Shown here: positions 1 to 12,267 of the stretch, piece by piece
Layout of the letters: each line of letters begins with the position of its first letter
How positions within the stretch are numbered: position 1 is the first letter of the stretch
NCBI GenBank assembly: GCA_963920765.1
Contig: OY987249.1
Coordinates: 15,748,817-15,812,816, forward strand
Source of the DNA: Ulota crispa
Taxonomy: Eukaryota; Streptophyta; Bryopsida; Orthotrichales; Orthotrichaceae
Reading direction: 5' to 3'
Length of the DNA: 64,000 bases
Position numbers and translations under genes: made by a program
The notes under the pieces: model-generated
What the model was told of the DNA's origin: nothing
Database searches by the model: none
What the model saw: the letters and a program-made list of their open reading frames with translations, nothing else

Positions 1-19
1 TTTATGGGTGCTCCTACCT
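1..19. mobile_element. Right end of a TA-target MITE, cut by the window edge
   Basis: The window opens inside the terminal repeat of the AGGTAG family described at 189-502: it reads inward as a copy of ATGGGTG..CCTACCT followed by TA. The rest of the copy lies outside the window. Confidence 0.6.
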
Positions 20-188
20 TATGTGCCTTTTCCTCTCTTTCCCCCTTCCTTGAATTGAGAAACACCCAATGCTTGACACCCAATACTCTATGATAAATAA
101 TTTCAAACTTATAAAAGTGAATTTATAAAAAAAATCAATGTCTTTTAACCTCCCTTTGGATGCATTTTCCTCTCCCTTCACCCCTCTA

Positions 189-502
189 AGGTAGGAACAC
201 CCATAAGCAATAGTATCTCCATAACTGTCACTTCTAAAATCTTGGAAAATGTGTAAAAGTAAATAGATGTAATTACAAGGATTTACAACATGTGAACGTG
301 AAACCTTAGTGTTGGGTGTGGGTACAATGGCAGTTTGTTCTTTAAAAATTCACAACTTATTCTCACAATATCCAAATAATACATTTGAAAGTGCAAACTT
401 AATATTTCTTTGTTGCTAACAAGATCCTATAATTTGCTAGATGTTTATTAATAGTCATCATGTTCAAAACCCTTAAACTAACGCTTATGGGTGTTCCTAC
501 CT
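189..502. mobile_element. MITE with AGGTAG termini and TA target duplication
   Basis: The ends are inverted copies of AGGTAGGAACACCCATAAGC, flanked on each side by TA (187-188 and 503-504). TA duplication is typical of Tc1/mariner-derived (Stowaway-type) MITEs. No coding capacity is visible. It abuts the TTAA of the next element, so the two insertions share a boundary. Related copies are at 48114-48515, 56457-56884 and 62716-63088. Confidence 0.7.
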
Positions 503-1157
503 TAACCCCTAAATGCCCAAGGCCTTTTTGAACTTCTTGGCATTTTCAAGAAAGTGAACAATCAACCAACCTTTTCATAAATCTCATAAAGTTTTTTAAA
601 GTTGTAACCATACAAATTTAAACTTGACATGTTAGAGATTACATGGAAAAAGAAAACACAACAATATCACTTATAGTTTGAAAGATCATAATGTTTGAAC
701 ATGAGGGTGTTAAAATTGCAAAAGTGACTTCAAGTTTTCTAATCCTCATTTCACATGTCAAATCTAAAAAGTTGGTCATCAAAAAAATATGAGGTTTAAA
801 TTCATTGCATGTTTAACCTTAACCAATTTATAGCTTTCAAAATCTACTCTTGTATTTTTTTAAATGGATTTCTGATGCGGATTTTTCTCCAAGCTCTAGT
901 GTATTTGACGCTCATTTTCAAGATCTTCCAACACTAGAAAACTCAAGATTGCAATGGACACCCCTGGCTGTACAAAATTTTGAATAGAAAAATTGTGAAC
1001 ATTCATTTTCAAAATTATATTTTTGATGTTGAAAATAGACTTTAAAACAAACTTGTGTTTAAAAAAAAATGCCAAAAATGGTGATTTGATAAGATTTAAT
1101 TTGTCTTCAAAGTTTTGCAAACACCCAAATTGGGTGCGTTAGGCATTTAGGGGTTAA
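502..1157 (+). mobile_element. piggyBac-type non-autonomous element, about 650-bp family
   Basis: It is bounded by TTAA on both sides. The inverted ends read TTAACCCCTAAATGCCCAAG and, from the other side, TTAACCCCTAAATGCCTAAC. The interior is AT-rich without a credible ORF. An inverted copy with clearly the same interior lies at 41798-42449 and a more diverged one at 4014-4674. The TTAA target and CCC start are piggyBac hallmarks; mobilisation by piggyBac is inferred. The last 15 bases are repeated just outside (1160-1175). Confidence 0.65.
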
Positions 1158-1507
1158 TAGACATTTAGGGGTTAATAGAACTTGTGATGTTATTAGAAAA
1201 TCATAAGATTGGTTGACAACTAAATGAGGCTTTGTGATATAGATTATTAGTGAAAATGTTGTTACTACGTACTATGTGTGTACATATTTATACTTGTGGT
1301 TTATTTTGTTTATTGGAATGTGGGATCTGATATGATTGAAATCTAATATCACTCTTTCACAAGTGTTTACATTTGCCACAAACAAACTACTCTTAACCTT
1401 TTTTTTTAATTCTATTTAGGATCAATTGGTGGCAAAAGGTTTCAGATTTTTAATAGTAACAATGTATGAAGAAAATCTAATCTTTTTGCTTTGAATCACA
1501 AATTTTA
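1158..1507. other. AT-rich intergenic stretch
   Basis: Apart from the duplicated element tail at its left edge I see no gene, RNA or clear repeat here. Confidence 0.5.
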
Positions 1508-1972
1508 CTATTGAAAGGTTGGTGTCCTTGCAAGATAATCTGGCCAAGGACTTGGTGGAAGAGGTGTTATATAACAATCAGAGATAGAAGAGCACGTGCA
1601 TACCAAGTATCGTATATGAGGCAACCACCAACTAGTTTCTTTAAGTGTGATATATTCTTTATCTGTAACATCTTCAAAAGCTAAACATCTAGGTATCAAG
1701 ACGTTTTGAACTTTAGCCTTATGAGTTGCAAATTGCTTCCTATATTTTGGATCAAATCTAGGTCCGGTAAATTTGCGAGTACGAAGGTTCATGTGACAAT
1801 AATAATCAAGTACCGTACGATCCATCATAGAATCTGTAAGAATGGCTTTGAAAAGTGCTAATTTTTTAAGTTGTTCTTTTGCTTCTTTTTCATTATATCT
1901 TACAGGATCAGGCGGTACTTTTGCTAATCTCTTTCGTTTTTTTGGGGGTTGTAGTGCAGGATGTTTTGACAT
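1508..1972 (-). CDS. Hypothetical basic protein ORF
   Basis: A 154-codon ORF starts at ATG 1972. I do not recognise the family. The N-terminus is strongly basic (PPKKRKRLAK, residues 9-18), which looks like a nuclear localisation signal. It is followed by a charged helical stretch (about 28-45) and a region rich in aromatic and basic residues (55-85). Up to about residue 122 the composition looks like a folded protein, far less AT-biased than surrounding random ORFs. The last 30 residues look less protein-like, and a possible GT donor sits near 1613, so the real exon may end there with further exons not found. It could also be a relic of a transposon gene. Confidence 0.4.
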   Translation of the reverse strand: MSKHPALQPPKKRKRLAKVPPDPVRYNEKEAKEQLKKLALFKAILTDSMMDRTVLDYYCHMNLRTRKFTGPRFDPKYRKQFATHKAKVQNVLIPRCLAFEDVTDKEYITLKETSWWLPHIRYLVCTCSSISDCYITPLPPSPWPDYLARTPTFQ

Positions 1973-3369
1973 TTTTTTTTTCGAATTATTTACTCTCAGT
2001 AAAAATTATTTAATGTTAGTACGTATTCTTTGCTGTAACTATTGTAATAAAACTTACGTTACAAAATTTGCAATATATTTAAATTTCAAAGAGAATGTAA
2101 GTAGACTAACCTTTTAAGGGGTTTTTTAAGTATGATGAATAAATTATTGAAATCTAAGAAAAGAAAATTTTGCACGTTCTTACCTCAAATGTTGAATGTT
2201 TCTTTTCAATTCCTCACGAATTTCCATTTACTTGATTTGTTTTCAAAATTCTAGAATTAGCTTAATCAAAATATTGCAATATTACAACATATAATGAAAA
2301 AAAATTGCAATCATTTTGCAAAATAAAATTCCTTCTTTGCTGTATTGTACATTAAATCCAAAACATAATTCAAGAGCATCAAAAATAAAAATAAAATGCT
2401 CAAGTTATTAAACAATTGATGGTGGAAATGTTATTTGCACATATATTTATCAACGAGATGCAATTTATGAGCTCCTGAAAAACCAAAATATTTTTGTATA
2501 TATTATTTAAAAGATAAAACAGAACACATAGTTACAAGATGTTAAAAATTCTTTTCAAAATAGGAAATTTATTTCACCTAAACCTTTGACGTTCTTTTCT
2601 GAACGCCAAGTAGACTGTGAATTCCTTATCACATCTGACTATGTATTAATTGTTTTGTTTATCTAGATTTTTTTTGTATTGATTATTTATCTTTGAACAA
2701 TAGATATTTCTAATAAATTTTGGCAACATTCTACTAAAAAAAATTGAATGCATTCAAAGAGAAAAACGTGTTCATTGTAGACTCAAAACCCTAAAACTGA
2801 TTTATGAATAAATAAACTCACTCTAATGTGTCTCTTGAGAACCAAAAGGTGCATATTTCATTTACCCAAACTTAAGTTAGTGGTTGTTCCACCAGATGTA
2901 GTACCACGTATTATGGCTTACTTAGAATCTCACCATTATATGATGATTAAGATTTGATTCAATGGATTGGTGTGTCAAAAAAATATTTATGCACATAACA
3001 TTGTTCACCAGCTACTATTCTTCCTCCTAGCCGTGGAATGATATTCCTTGCTATATACTGTACCTGTGGGAGCCTTTGGTTATAAATCCTCAAAGTTCAT
3101 TGGTCCTCGGTGAGAGCTAGCAAATGGGCATTTGCTGAGGACTCCTCATATTTAGGGAGGAAAAGGGACCCCGTCGGTGAAGGTTAACAATGTTGTGCAT
3201 TCTCAAACTAGAACGCAATTACTCAAAAGAAATTTTACATTTATGTGCGAATTTAGAACTCATAATGTAATCCAAGACTATAATTTTGAAAAGATTCTAC
3301 AATTTTTTTTTAAAATTATCATACTTGGAAATTAATCAAAATTTGATGGAATCTTAATGTCTTGCTTTT
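1973..3369. other. AT-rich intergenic stretch
   Basis: No gene, RNA or convincing repeat structure was seen. Confidence 0.5.
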
Positions 3370-3481
3370 AATCGACTTGTTTGTTTGAATTAGCAAAGGA
3401 ATATTTGATTGTACTTGTATAAATTAATCGACTTGTTTGTTTGAATTAGCAAAGGAATATTTGATTGTACTTGTATAAATT
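3370..3481. repeat. Perfect tandem duplication, 56 bp x 2
   Basis: Two adjacent identical 56-bp copies (3370-3425 and 3426-3481) begin AATCGACTTGTTTGTTTG and end TATAAATT. No coding function is apparent; perfect identity suggests a recent slippage event or an assembly duplication. Confidence 0.9.
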
Positions 3482-4013
3482 AGAATTTTAAATCCATAAT
3501 CCTTAATTGCATATAGCATCAAATTATTCATTAAATCTCCATTCTAAGACACATCTTGAAGTTTTCAAATTTTCAAATAAAAATGACAAGGATGTTGTGC
3601 TCTTTTAAAATGAATTACATTTATTACATAAAATAAATAAATGATTTTGATTGAATCTGCTACACACAAATGTTAACCAACATGTGCAAATTTGACAATA
3701 TCAAATCAAAAATAGGGGAAATTAAGAAAAACACAACAAGCACCTTAACATGAATGATGTCACAATTACATGCATTGTTGCAAGCATCAAGAGCTCACCA
3801 AAACTAATGGCAATAGCTTCATTTAATATGCCCTATTTATCAATGAAGTTTCTACTTTGAGTGATAACCAATGATAAAAAAACCAAGAAAATTGAATGAT
3901 TGTTTTCTATTTCTTGCCATAGTTCTTTATATTGGCGGGCTTAATAGAATGATTAACATAATCAATGTCATGTTTATGATTACATCTAGTTCACAATTTG
4001 ACTAACAATATTC
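3482..4013. other. AT-rich intergenic stretch
   Basis: Nothing supportable was seen. Confidence 0.5.
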
Positions 4014-4674
4014 TTAACCCCTCAGGCCCAAGTGGACCAAAATTATCCCTCCTTGTTTGTAATTTGGGATGCCTAAATTTTCTTCATGATTAATTACAAT
4101 GATTTTTTTCTAAAGGTTCTTGTTGAAATCTTGTTTTAGTATCAAAAACCTGATTTTGAAAATGACTAATTATGATTTTTCTATTTAAGATTTTGTGCAA
4201 GGGTGTCCATTGCAAATCTTCACTTTCTAGTGTTGAGAACTCTTAGAAATGAGCCTCAAGTACACTAGAACTTGGAGAAACAATCTCATTAGAAACTTAA
4301 TTTAAAAAGTTGTAGAGTAGATTTTAAGAAGCTATAAATTAATTAGGGTTACACATGTTGTACTTTACATACTCATACTTTTTTGGTATCCTCAATTTTA
4401 AGTTTGAGATGTGAAAAGAGGATTGAAAGACTTCAAATCACTTTCACAGTTTTAACACCCTGTTGATTAAATGTTATAATCTTTCAATCCATAAGTGATA
4501 TTGTTGTGTTTTCTTATCCTATTTGATCTCTAATATATCTAATTTGAACTTGTATGGTTACAATGTTAAAAAAATTGATGCAACTTATCAAAATGTTGAT
4601 ATGTTGTTCATCCAAGAACAGATTTTGAGATACTTGGGAAAGTGCAAGGACCTAGAGGGATTAAAGGGTAAAAC
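4014..4674 (-). mobile_element. Diverged copy of the 650-bp TTAA element family
   Basis: It starts TTAACCCCTCAGGCCCAAG and ends at a TTAA (4671-4674). Long interior blocks match 41798-42449 in the same order, for example the stretch around 4230-4275 on the shared CTAGTGTTG and GAGCCTCAA words. The copy is older than the other two, judging by mismatches and small indels. Confidence 0.55.
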
Positions 4675-5450
4675 ATGTTTTAGCATTTATTGCACCTCTC
4701 ATTACATAATTCAAGTGTAACTTGCTACTTTTCAATTGTCTTTTTAATAAATTTGGGATCAAGTATTATTTTGATTTGCAACCATAATTTGTTTGATAAC
4801 AAAGTGTGCTCAAAACTCAACTTGTTGAAGTAGAGGAACAAGAAATTATTATTGCTCACTGATCTTGTTGTTCAATGAAAGCCCAAAATATTTTTTAGTA
4901 AAAAATCACCAAACCCTTAGGTGCTTGTGACAATTGTATACCAACAGTGGTAATGACAAAAGAAAGACATCTAAGCAATTATAGATGAAAAATTACAAAT
5001 CTCTCATTGTGACTAGTAATCTATGGAACCTCAAGACAAGTATAAACAACATACTACTAATGGAGAGCACTATTAGCAATTTGAATAAAAACACCATAAA
5101 CATCACATCTTCTACTATACTTCTTTATAAATAAACAATAGTCATAGACAATAGCCACACCCAGTGGTGACATGTTGATTTAGCCTTGTTCTTCATAAAC
5201 TTCCCCTACCCTTATGCTTCCAAAAAGACACAAAGTACATTGACAAACAAAATAAGCAATACCCACTTGAGTCAATGATACATCCATAGCTTAGCCATAA
5301 TTTCTTCAAAAAAACCACCCATCTAGTTTAAACATGTCTTCTTCATAAACTTTTTTCTAAAATTTTTTCTATCACAATGCATCCATAGAGAAACAAAGCT
5401 CATTCACAAAGAACAATTGTCCAATTTGTATGGTACAATGAGCATTTGCA
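4675..5450. other. AT-rich intergenic stretch
   Basis: No gene or repeat could be supported. Confidence 0.5.
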
Positions 5451-5697
5451 TTAACCCCTAAGCGTGCAGCTCAAAATCCGGTTTAGACAGACCTCCTTGC
5501 AATCAAAGTGCCCCTACAAACTAAAAAATACAATCTACAAGATTGAAACCATACAAATTGTTAGTAGGAATCATCTCCATCATGATGGGCTTGATTGGAG
5601 GTGGTTTCATGAAAGGAGCAATGAGATTACATCAGTCAAACTTGCGTTGACCCAGCTTTTGGAAAGTCATTATGTCTCCTGGGCACTCAGGGGTTAA
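5451..5697. mobile_element. TTAA-bounded MITE, 247 bp
   Basis: TTAACCCCTAAGCGTGCAG at the left and the inverse, CACTCAGGGGTTAA, at the right. It has the same outer signature as the other TTAA elements but an unrelated interior. A 77-codon ORF inside looks fortuitous. Confidence 0.55.
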
Positions 5698-6606
5698 GGT
5701 TGTGATGCTCAACTTTTAATATTTTTTATGCAACTAAACCACTTTTTTTCAGTAGAGACTAGAGAGTGAGATCATGCCTCCGAAAAAGTGACATAGAGTG
5801 GGTTAAAAACTAAATTCCGGAATCAATTGTCACTCCACAGTACAAAAATTTCTTTTTTATTTCGTATTTAAAACAGACAGAATACATCGCATAGCAAGCA
5901 AATTAACAACTAATTGATAATCAATCATGTTTTCAGTGGTATCATAACAAATCACCTTCCATTATAACTGGTACAAGTAAAAGTTAATTCTTCCACTCCA
6001 AGTCAAACATTGAATTATCCTCACTAACAATCATCATCAATTGAAACCACAGAGCTACTGTCCGTACAAACAGTTGCATTCCTCTCAACGGAGGTCACGA
6101 GGTACCGATAATTCAAACGATCCATTTGTATTTAGGCACCAATATATTATATAACCTCCGTAGTAATTTCAATAATCTAGAGAAGAAAGCAAAAGCAGCA
6201 AGGAATGCAACCAGAAAATAACATGCAGAAGATAATCAAAACACCAATTACCTTCTGCGTCACCAGGACTTGGCTGCATTCAAAAACTCAACAACATCGT
6301 TGCAATGCTTAATCTGAATAGTAAAAATCTAGAGGCACTCGATTGCAGAAAGGTCGTCTCCCCGGCAACCTTGACAATCACTAACCAATAGTTGATTTTA
6401 TGAACAAATTGAAAGCTTTTGTGTACTTGACCTGCCGCTAAAGTACAGGAATACCAAGAGAGATACGTCACGCCTGCTGAGAATGATTTGACCTGATTAC
6501 AACTATCCTACGAAATAAGTAAAAAAAAAGGATGGAGACCTGCTGCTGTTAGGGATGTATTAACAGAGAGTCTCAAGTGGATAAAAAAAAGCCTACCCCC
6601 GTGCTA
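5698..6606. other. 3' flank of the UBC22-like gene
   Basis: It holds the presumed 3' UTR and downstream region of the minus-strand E2 gene. No further coding exon is convincing. Confidence 0.45.
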
Positions 6607-8430
6607 CTACAACCTCTTCAGACTCTTCTTTCTTACGTCTAGTTTCTTCTTGTCGACAAGAGACTTGGTACACGTAAGCTCGCCCTTGGGTTTCTTCGCA
6701 GTTGGAGAGGTGGCAGTGATGGGGTCACTAATGCCAACACTTACCCCACTATCCACGGTGTTGTCCTTGTTGGCCGTGTTGTGCATGAGGGGCGTGTGCA
6801 AATCATCCGTTGCTCCGGCGTTCACACTCGTCGACTCGGCGATGGGCACTTTACTCTTGGGCTTCGGCTTCATGGCATGGATACTGGTCATAAGTCTGGC
6901 GGGGCGAAAACAGGTTAAGAAACACTGTCGCAGCTCACATTCAATCGCAACACACCAACATGACTACCTTAAATAACCTCCTGAGATGCAAATACCATTG
7001 TGTTAACACTCCGTTTGCTGTGAAAACAGAGAGAGCTACGTGTCATGCGCAAGATGAGTAAAAAAAACCATTTCCAGCCACAGCAGACCCGGTACCTTGC
7101 GTGCTTGGCATAGTTTTGATAGTTCTCCATCAACATCTTGCCAGCTTCTTCATTCAGAGCAGATTCAGGATATGGTTCGATAAGCAGGCACCTTACAACC
7201 TGCACATGAATCATAAACAAACCTTCACCACACAGCCACACATACACCACCATAGTTGACAGCAGTCACACACTGTAAGAATATCGCAGCTACTGTACAA
7301 ACTGAAGAAATCTCACAAATTTAAACTCAGTAACCCTGCGAGTTAAAATGTTGCAAAGGAATGTAGTGTGGAACCTACAAGAAGAACATGTCGAAGACCA
7401 AGCGTGGGCTTCCAGTCCTTCTTTAACGTGTTCACGCATATCTCTCCGTTCTTCGAAACGTTGGGATGGAAAATGCGTGTCACAAAATATCCTGCAAAAC
7501 TCTCTCCATCAGTTAAAAGATAAGAAAAGGTGATGGATTTCAGAAACCTAGCAACATTACAAGCAAAACAGAGGCTTATCTGAAAGGTGTTAAGTGTTTA
7601 CCTTTAGGTGGAGTCTGAGGAAAATCATTGCTCAAGTTGAGCTTGATTTTAAACACACCGCCTTCATAAGGAGTACCATCTGTTTCAGCCAAAAGAGGAT
7701 GACGTTAGTAGAGAGTCAACATAATATACCGTAAATAACTATTCCAGACTCTCTTCCCAAACCATTTGTACTTGAAACATACCAGAGAATGCGAAGTATA
7801 ATACACTGATGTGTAAAAGGTTATGTACAATGAAAGCATGAGAGAGAAAACATGGAAAAAAAAGGGAATTTCGAACACCATACGTGGTCCCTCAATGTCG
7901 GCAGTCACATTTGAGAAATTCTCTTCATTCACATAAACTTTGATGTCTTCTGGAGGACTGTCATCCAGATTCTTCAGCTCCCTGGCAAGGTCTCTGATCA
8001 CCTTCGGAGCCAAATTAACGTTCTCGTTCGTTGCCTGTGCAACAAAAAAGGTAGAGAATGTTAAAAAGCTTGACTTCTATAGGGCATAGTTAACCGCATT
8101 ACAGAGTCATTTGAATACCAAAACCCTGAAATCCATTACCACGGATGGCTCTACCATAGGTGCTCTCAGCTTCACTTGTTGCTACAATTTTTTTAGGTTG
8201 ATTCAGGGAGAGAGAATTCCGCGCCACCAGCTAACAATGCTGCAGCTCGGTGCTCGTCCCAAATTCACCATTTTTCCATCCTACTTGAAGCTAAGATTAT
8301 CCAGTTTAAGCTTAACTAAATGAAGAAGAGCTTAGAACACTTTCATTGAATTCTGGTATAAAACAGAGAAAATGGAGAGAAGAGTTTGAAACTGCATAAA
8401 CCAGAATGGTGACAGAAAAATGCTTACCAT
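6607..8430 (-). CDS. UBC22: Ubiquitin-conjugating enzyme E2, UBE2S/UBC22 type
   Basis: Spliced CDS on the minus strand: 8430-8428, 8034-7884, 7679-7602, 7491-7379, 7199-7096, 6895-6607, all GT-AG, total 738 nt, 245 aa. Exon 1 contributes only the ATG (ATG followed by GTAAGC), so the start codon is separated by a 393-bp intron. The UBC fold runs from about residue 9 to 150: GTPYEGG (53-59), the HPN triad (86-88) and the active-site Cys at 96 in [14 protein letters not shown] lysine-rich tail follows, ending KKSLKRL as in plant UBC22 and resembling the C-terminal peptide by which animal UBE2S binds the APC/C. By family, it extends (K11-linked) ubiquitin chains on cell-cycle substrates. Length and tail match a complete gene. 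Residue 52 (His), split across exons 2 and 3, is a slight oddity. Gene identity is confident; APC/C function is inferred from the family. Confidence 0.93.
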
Positions 8431-9920
8431 ATCAGAAAAAGGCTCCGAAAACACCAATAAATAGGTCGAAGCAGCAGCAAGGATGACGGCAACCTAATCC
8501 GTCGAGCTCGATGTGCAGGAGTCTTGCAATGGTGGAAAGAAAAACGGCAGCTCGCCAGCTGTGAAATTCAATGCTGCGACTCGACCGTCGTGGCACGCGA
8601 GACGCCTCTCCGTTGCGACGATTGCAGATCTGCTACCCGTCACGGCACGATTTCTTTTGTGCCGAAATAACCCCAATTCGACCTTGTTCTCGAAACGCCT
8701 AAATGGGCCAATAACAACAAAAGACGGCACAATTTCCCACGAGATGAAAACAACGTTGTCACACTGCACATCTACTCATCTTCCAAAGAATGCAGCACAC
8801 TTTCCATCGCCACCAAACCTAACACATCAGAAAAGTGGTCCAAAACACGAAACCCTTCGTCGTCTCTCTCTCTCTACTCCATGAAAATAACTTCACCACC
8901 ATCATCCGCTCTTCCCTTGCAAAATCACCACCACCACCTCCTCACTCACCTCAGCATGTATATAATCAATCAATCGACCGTTTCTTCTTCTCCTGACACC
9001 ATAAATATACCAAAAAGGGCGCTACAGCAATACAGAGGCTCTTCGTTTAATTCAACATAATGTGGTATTCTGAAGAGGTAACCGGGCAATGCAAGCGATC
9101 GGAAGTCCGCATTCGGCAAAGAAAATGCAATGCGAGGCGAGAGTGGCGAAGGGTGAGAAGAATTCGAATGAAGTGAGGAAGTGTGGGTGGTGCCTCGGTT
9201 GGGGCTCCTGTCTCGGTTAAAGGCTCCTCTTCTTGCGTGCTTGGCTTTGGTGGGGGAGCCAACAGCCATCTCCGTCCACCGCCTGCGCGACGCACCCGGT
9301 CTCCGCGTCTCCCGTCCGGCGGTCGGGACGGGGCTCGAATGCGCGGGAAGTACAGGTGGGAGGCGGTGAGTGGATGGGACGCTTGCAACGGGACGGGTGA
9401 TGTGGACTGGAAGCACAGGTGGAGGGCGGTGAGTGGCTGGGACCCGTGGAATGGGATGGGTGATGTGGACGGGAAGGGTCTTCTTGCGTGGACTGAACGT
9501 TGGATGAGAGGGGGCGGGGGTGATCAAGACGGGAGTGGACGTTGTTGGCGCCAGGCTGTCCGTTGGGCTGGGTCCCCTGTTCTCGTTTTTCAAATTTTTT
9601 GGGGGTCAGCAAAGGTGGCCCTTTTGATCGGTGTCGGCATTTTTTTGAATCAGAAAAAAGGAGTATGTTCCTTGAAGTCTATATAAAATAGGGAGGCTGT
9701 ATTTTAATTTATTTTTACACAAGTTACTCCGAGATAAGGGTTTGCAGTATTCTCATACAAAATGTGCATTGAGATAGTATGATTATTATAAAAGTGCAAA
9801 AAATGTCACGCAACACGAGAAGAATGTGTTGTACGTAACCCTCATGTGTATCACATGTTTTTTGTATTGGTTGCATATAAAAACCATATAATTTTTTATG
9901 TGATTTCATATTAAATCAAG
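8431..9920. other. GC-rich region upstream of UBC22-like gene
   Basis: The 8.5-9.6 kb stretch is much richer in G+C than its surroundings and is likely the UBC22-like promoter and 5' UTR region. Several overlapping open frames occur on both strands (for example 8970-9593 minus, 9183-9686 plus) but they are low-complexity Pro/Arg/Ser/Gly sequences with no recognisable domain, so none is called. A divergent transcript reading rightward is possible. Confidence 0.45.
9356..9481. repeat. GC-rich tandem repeat, 63 bp x 2
   Basis: Copies 9356-9418 and 9419-9481 share GTGGGTGA..GGTGATGTGGAC-type blocks with scattered mismatches. The unit is a multiple of three, so minus-strand frames give a repeated 21-residue Pro/His-rich segment, but a protein is not established. 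Confidence 0.75.
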
Positions 9921-10242
9921 GGAAATTTTCATGGATATCAATAGTGTTTGCAATATTTACACAGATACCCTTGCTTTTTCAGAAATTACACAAATACCCT
10001 TGGGTCAAAAAAAATTAGGCATTTATTGGTTGTGCTTGTACTTCCTTCATAACCAATGTTGAAGAAGGGGATGTAATGAAACAAAGAAGAAGTAACTTGC
10101 ACACAAAGGGCAAAGGGAAATGGCATTCACGACAAAACAAATGCATGAAAATTTTGGGCCAAGGATACTTGTGTAATTTCTGAAAAAGCAGGGAGTGTAT
10201 ATGTAAATATTGCAAACCTCCGTGGTATCCATGAAATTTTCC
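9921..10242. mobile_element. Foldback MITE with GGAAAATTTCATGGATAC ends
   Basis: Inverted arms of more than 80 bp (cores TTTGCAATATTTACA and TTTTTCAGAAATT) face each other around a 100-bp centre. A second, diverged copy lies at 28107-28439. Non-coding. Confidence 0.75.
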
Positions 10243-12267
10243 TATATTTTACGCTTATTTCGATGAGATTTTGGGTGCAGTCATTGACGTCATATATGCT
10301 GAATTTTTGATACAAATGCCCCCATAATTTCAACGGAAATTATTGAAGAGCCAATAAAAATCTCAGACAATCAAGTAATTTCCAAGTACAAACGTGTAAA
10401 AGCAAACGAAGGTGCATAGAAGCCCATCCCCAACAGCAACCATATTTGTCTTCAAGCTGGAAATATCCATCCACCTATGAGATTGAGACCATCCAAAAAC
10501 CCAAAATTGCAACGATTATCCATCCATGTTACCATCCATCTGTCCATTTCCTCATCCATCTATCTATCCACAGTAGAGTCTACTGTAATAAATCTGGTTA
10601 AGTTTAGCAAAATTTCTATCTAAAATTTGGTTGCACGAAAACTATATTGTAAAAACAAAGAGGAAAATTTTACAAATAGTCAAAATTTCAAAATGTAAAA
10701 TTGTCTTCAAGGTGAGGTGCAATTTGACTTGCTCCCTTATCCCTAATGGGATCTCACATTAAGACAACTTGACTAGCCATTAATCATATTTGATTCCCCA
10801 CACTTAGCTATAATGCAAAGTGTAAATGTGTTTTTTATTCACTTGCCCTCCCTCAAACGACTACTTGTAATTATTGTGTCATGGCAAGGTTTGGCACTTG
10901 TACAAATGTACTGAATAGTCTTTTCGTGGCTTCTTGATAAAATTGTTACTGTACACTTTACAAATGTCCAAGTTTAGCATTATCCCTAAACCCTAAAACA
11001 ACTATGGAAGATTGATGTTAGACATCAACAATCCACATAATTCAAGAACATATGAAGTAAACTTAAAAGTTGCCATTTATAACCTAATAAATTGACATGC
11101 ATGTAGCTAAAAATTCTTAGGCAAAAAAACTTGTAGATAAAATACTAAGCTAAACGAGAAAGTATTGCACTTTGCATACTACTAAAATTCAATTCAAAAT
11201 AGGTTGCAGAAAATCCAACATACAACCTACGTCTTTGGCAGGTTAAGCTAAAAACAAAAAATGAAAATAATAGCGCTGCTATCCACACAATGTTCCATTT
11301 ACATCCCCATCCGTCATTCCATAAATGTACATCCTCAACCATCCATCATTCCATGTACGAAAATCACTCTCAACATCTTCCAGTTCAAGAACTATTCATC
11401 CATGCAACACCATTCATCAATTCGCAAGACCTTCATCACCAGATTCTGTTCATTCATCCATTCATCTCACGATCAGTCTCACAGCAGCAACCCCTACACC
11501 AGCTGCAGCACCGCACGGCCTTCGATTGGAATGCGAGCACCGCCGGAGTAGCAGCCTCGTGTCATCGTCGCCACTCAATTCGTGTCTGCAACACACAGCT
11601 CGCAAATTCCGCTCAAAATTGAAGCTTTCGACGTACTTGGGCTTACCGCGGCACCAAAATTTCTCATAAAACCAACACAAACAAACTAGTACCTTGAATG
11701 GCAGTCGAACGAGTAATCCAGAGAGCAGGTTTACGCGCAGAACCGATTTCATATTTACACATACATGGCTTTTCTTTACGTTGTAATTTTCTCTTCTCAG
11801 ACTTTTACCCAACACGCAACTCACTCATTTCTTTTCGTGTAAGTCGACATCAGCAAATAGCAGTTCAATATAGAATTGCTTTGCATTGGTAATTGAGAAC
11901 ACATCCAGCGCTGTTAGGGAAAGTATTCAGATATCTGGCTTTTTCTTGTGAGAATTCTGGAATTACCTGGAGACCGTTCAAATTAAGATAAGGGAGCTGG
12001 AACACCAGTACAAGCTAACTTTTGGTAGGTACAATCATGGGCTTAGTATGTCCTGGAACCATGAATCATGAGTATTGTGTCGCATCTTTGACTCTAGAAC
12101 TATCTCATTTCTTTTACTAGTGTGACCAGGGTTGCAGTTTTAGGGACTTCCACGCCATTGTTGTTCCTTGTTCTGATGATTCTCGTAGTTCTGGTTGTGT
12201 GTGTTTGTGTGAGAAGAAGTTGAAGCAAATTTGTGAAGGGAGGTGAAGGGGTTAAGTTAGTAGCAGC
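10243..12267. other. Upstream region and 5' UTR of CIPK
   Basis: The 10.46-11.47 kb part is enriched in CATC/CCATC tetranucleotides. The 11.4-11.6 kb stretch is GC-richer and may be the CIPK promoter or a 5' UTR exon. Overlapping short frames there have no recognisable domain. No promoter element could be placed with confidence. Confidence 0.4.

Noticed and set aside
6650..6976. 108-codon plus-strand frame
   Set aside because: It is the antisense shadow of the last UBC22-like exon.
8970..9593. 207-codon minus-strand Pro/His/Ser-rich frame and overlapping frames on both strands
   Set aside because: Low-complexity, GC-driven openness in several frames at once, no domain, and partly made by a 63-bp tandem repeat.
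9921..10242. CRISPR-like or tRNA-like reading of short inverted repeats
   Set aside because: The symmetry is a single foldback with a second dispersed copy; no spaced direct repeats, and no tRNA cloverleaf was found.
11261..11824. Cluster of overlapping frames upstream of CIPK
   Set aside because: They arise from CATC-rich repeats in several frames; none is protein-like.
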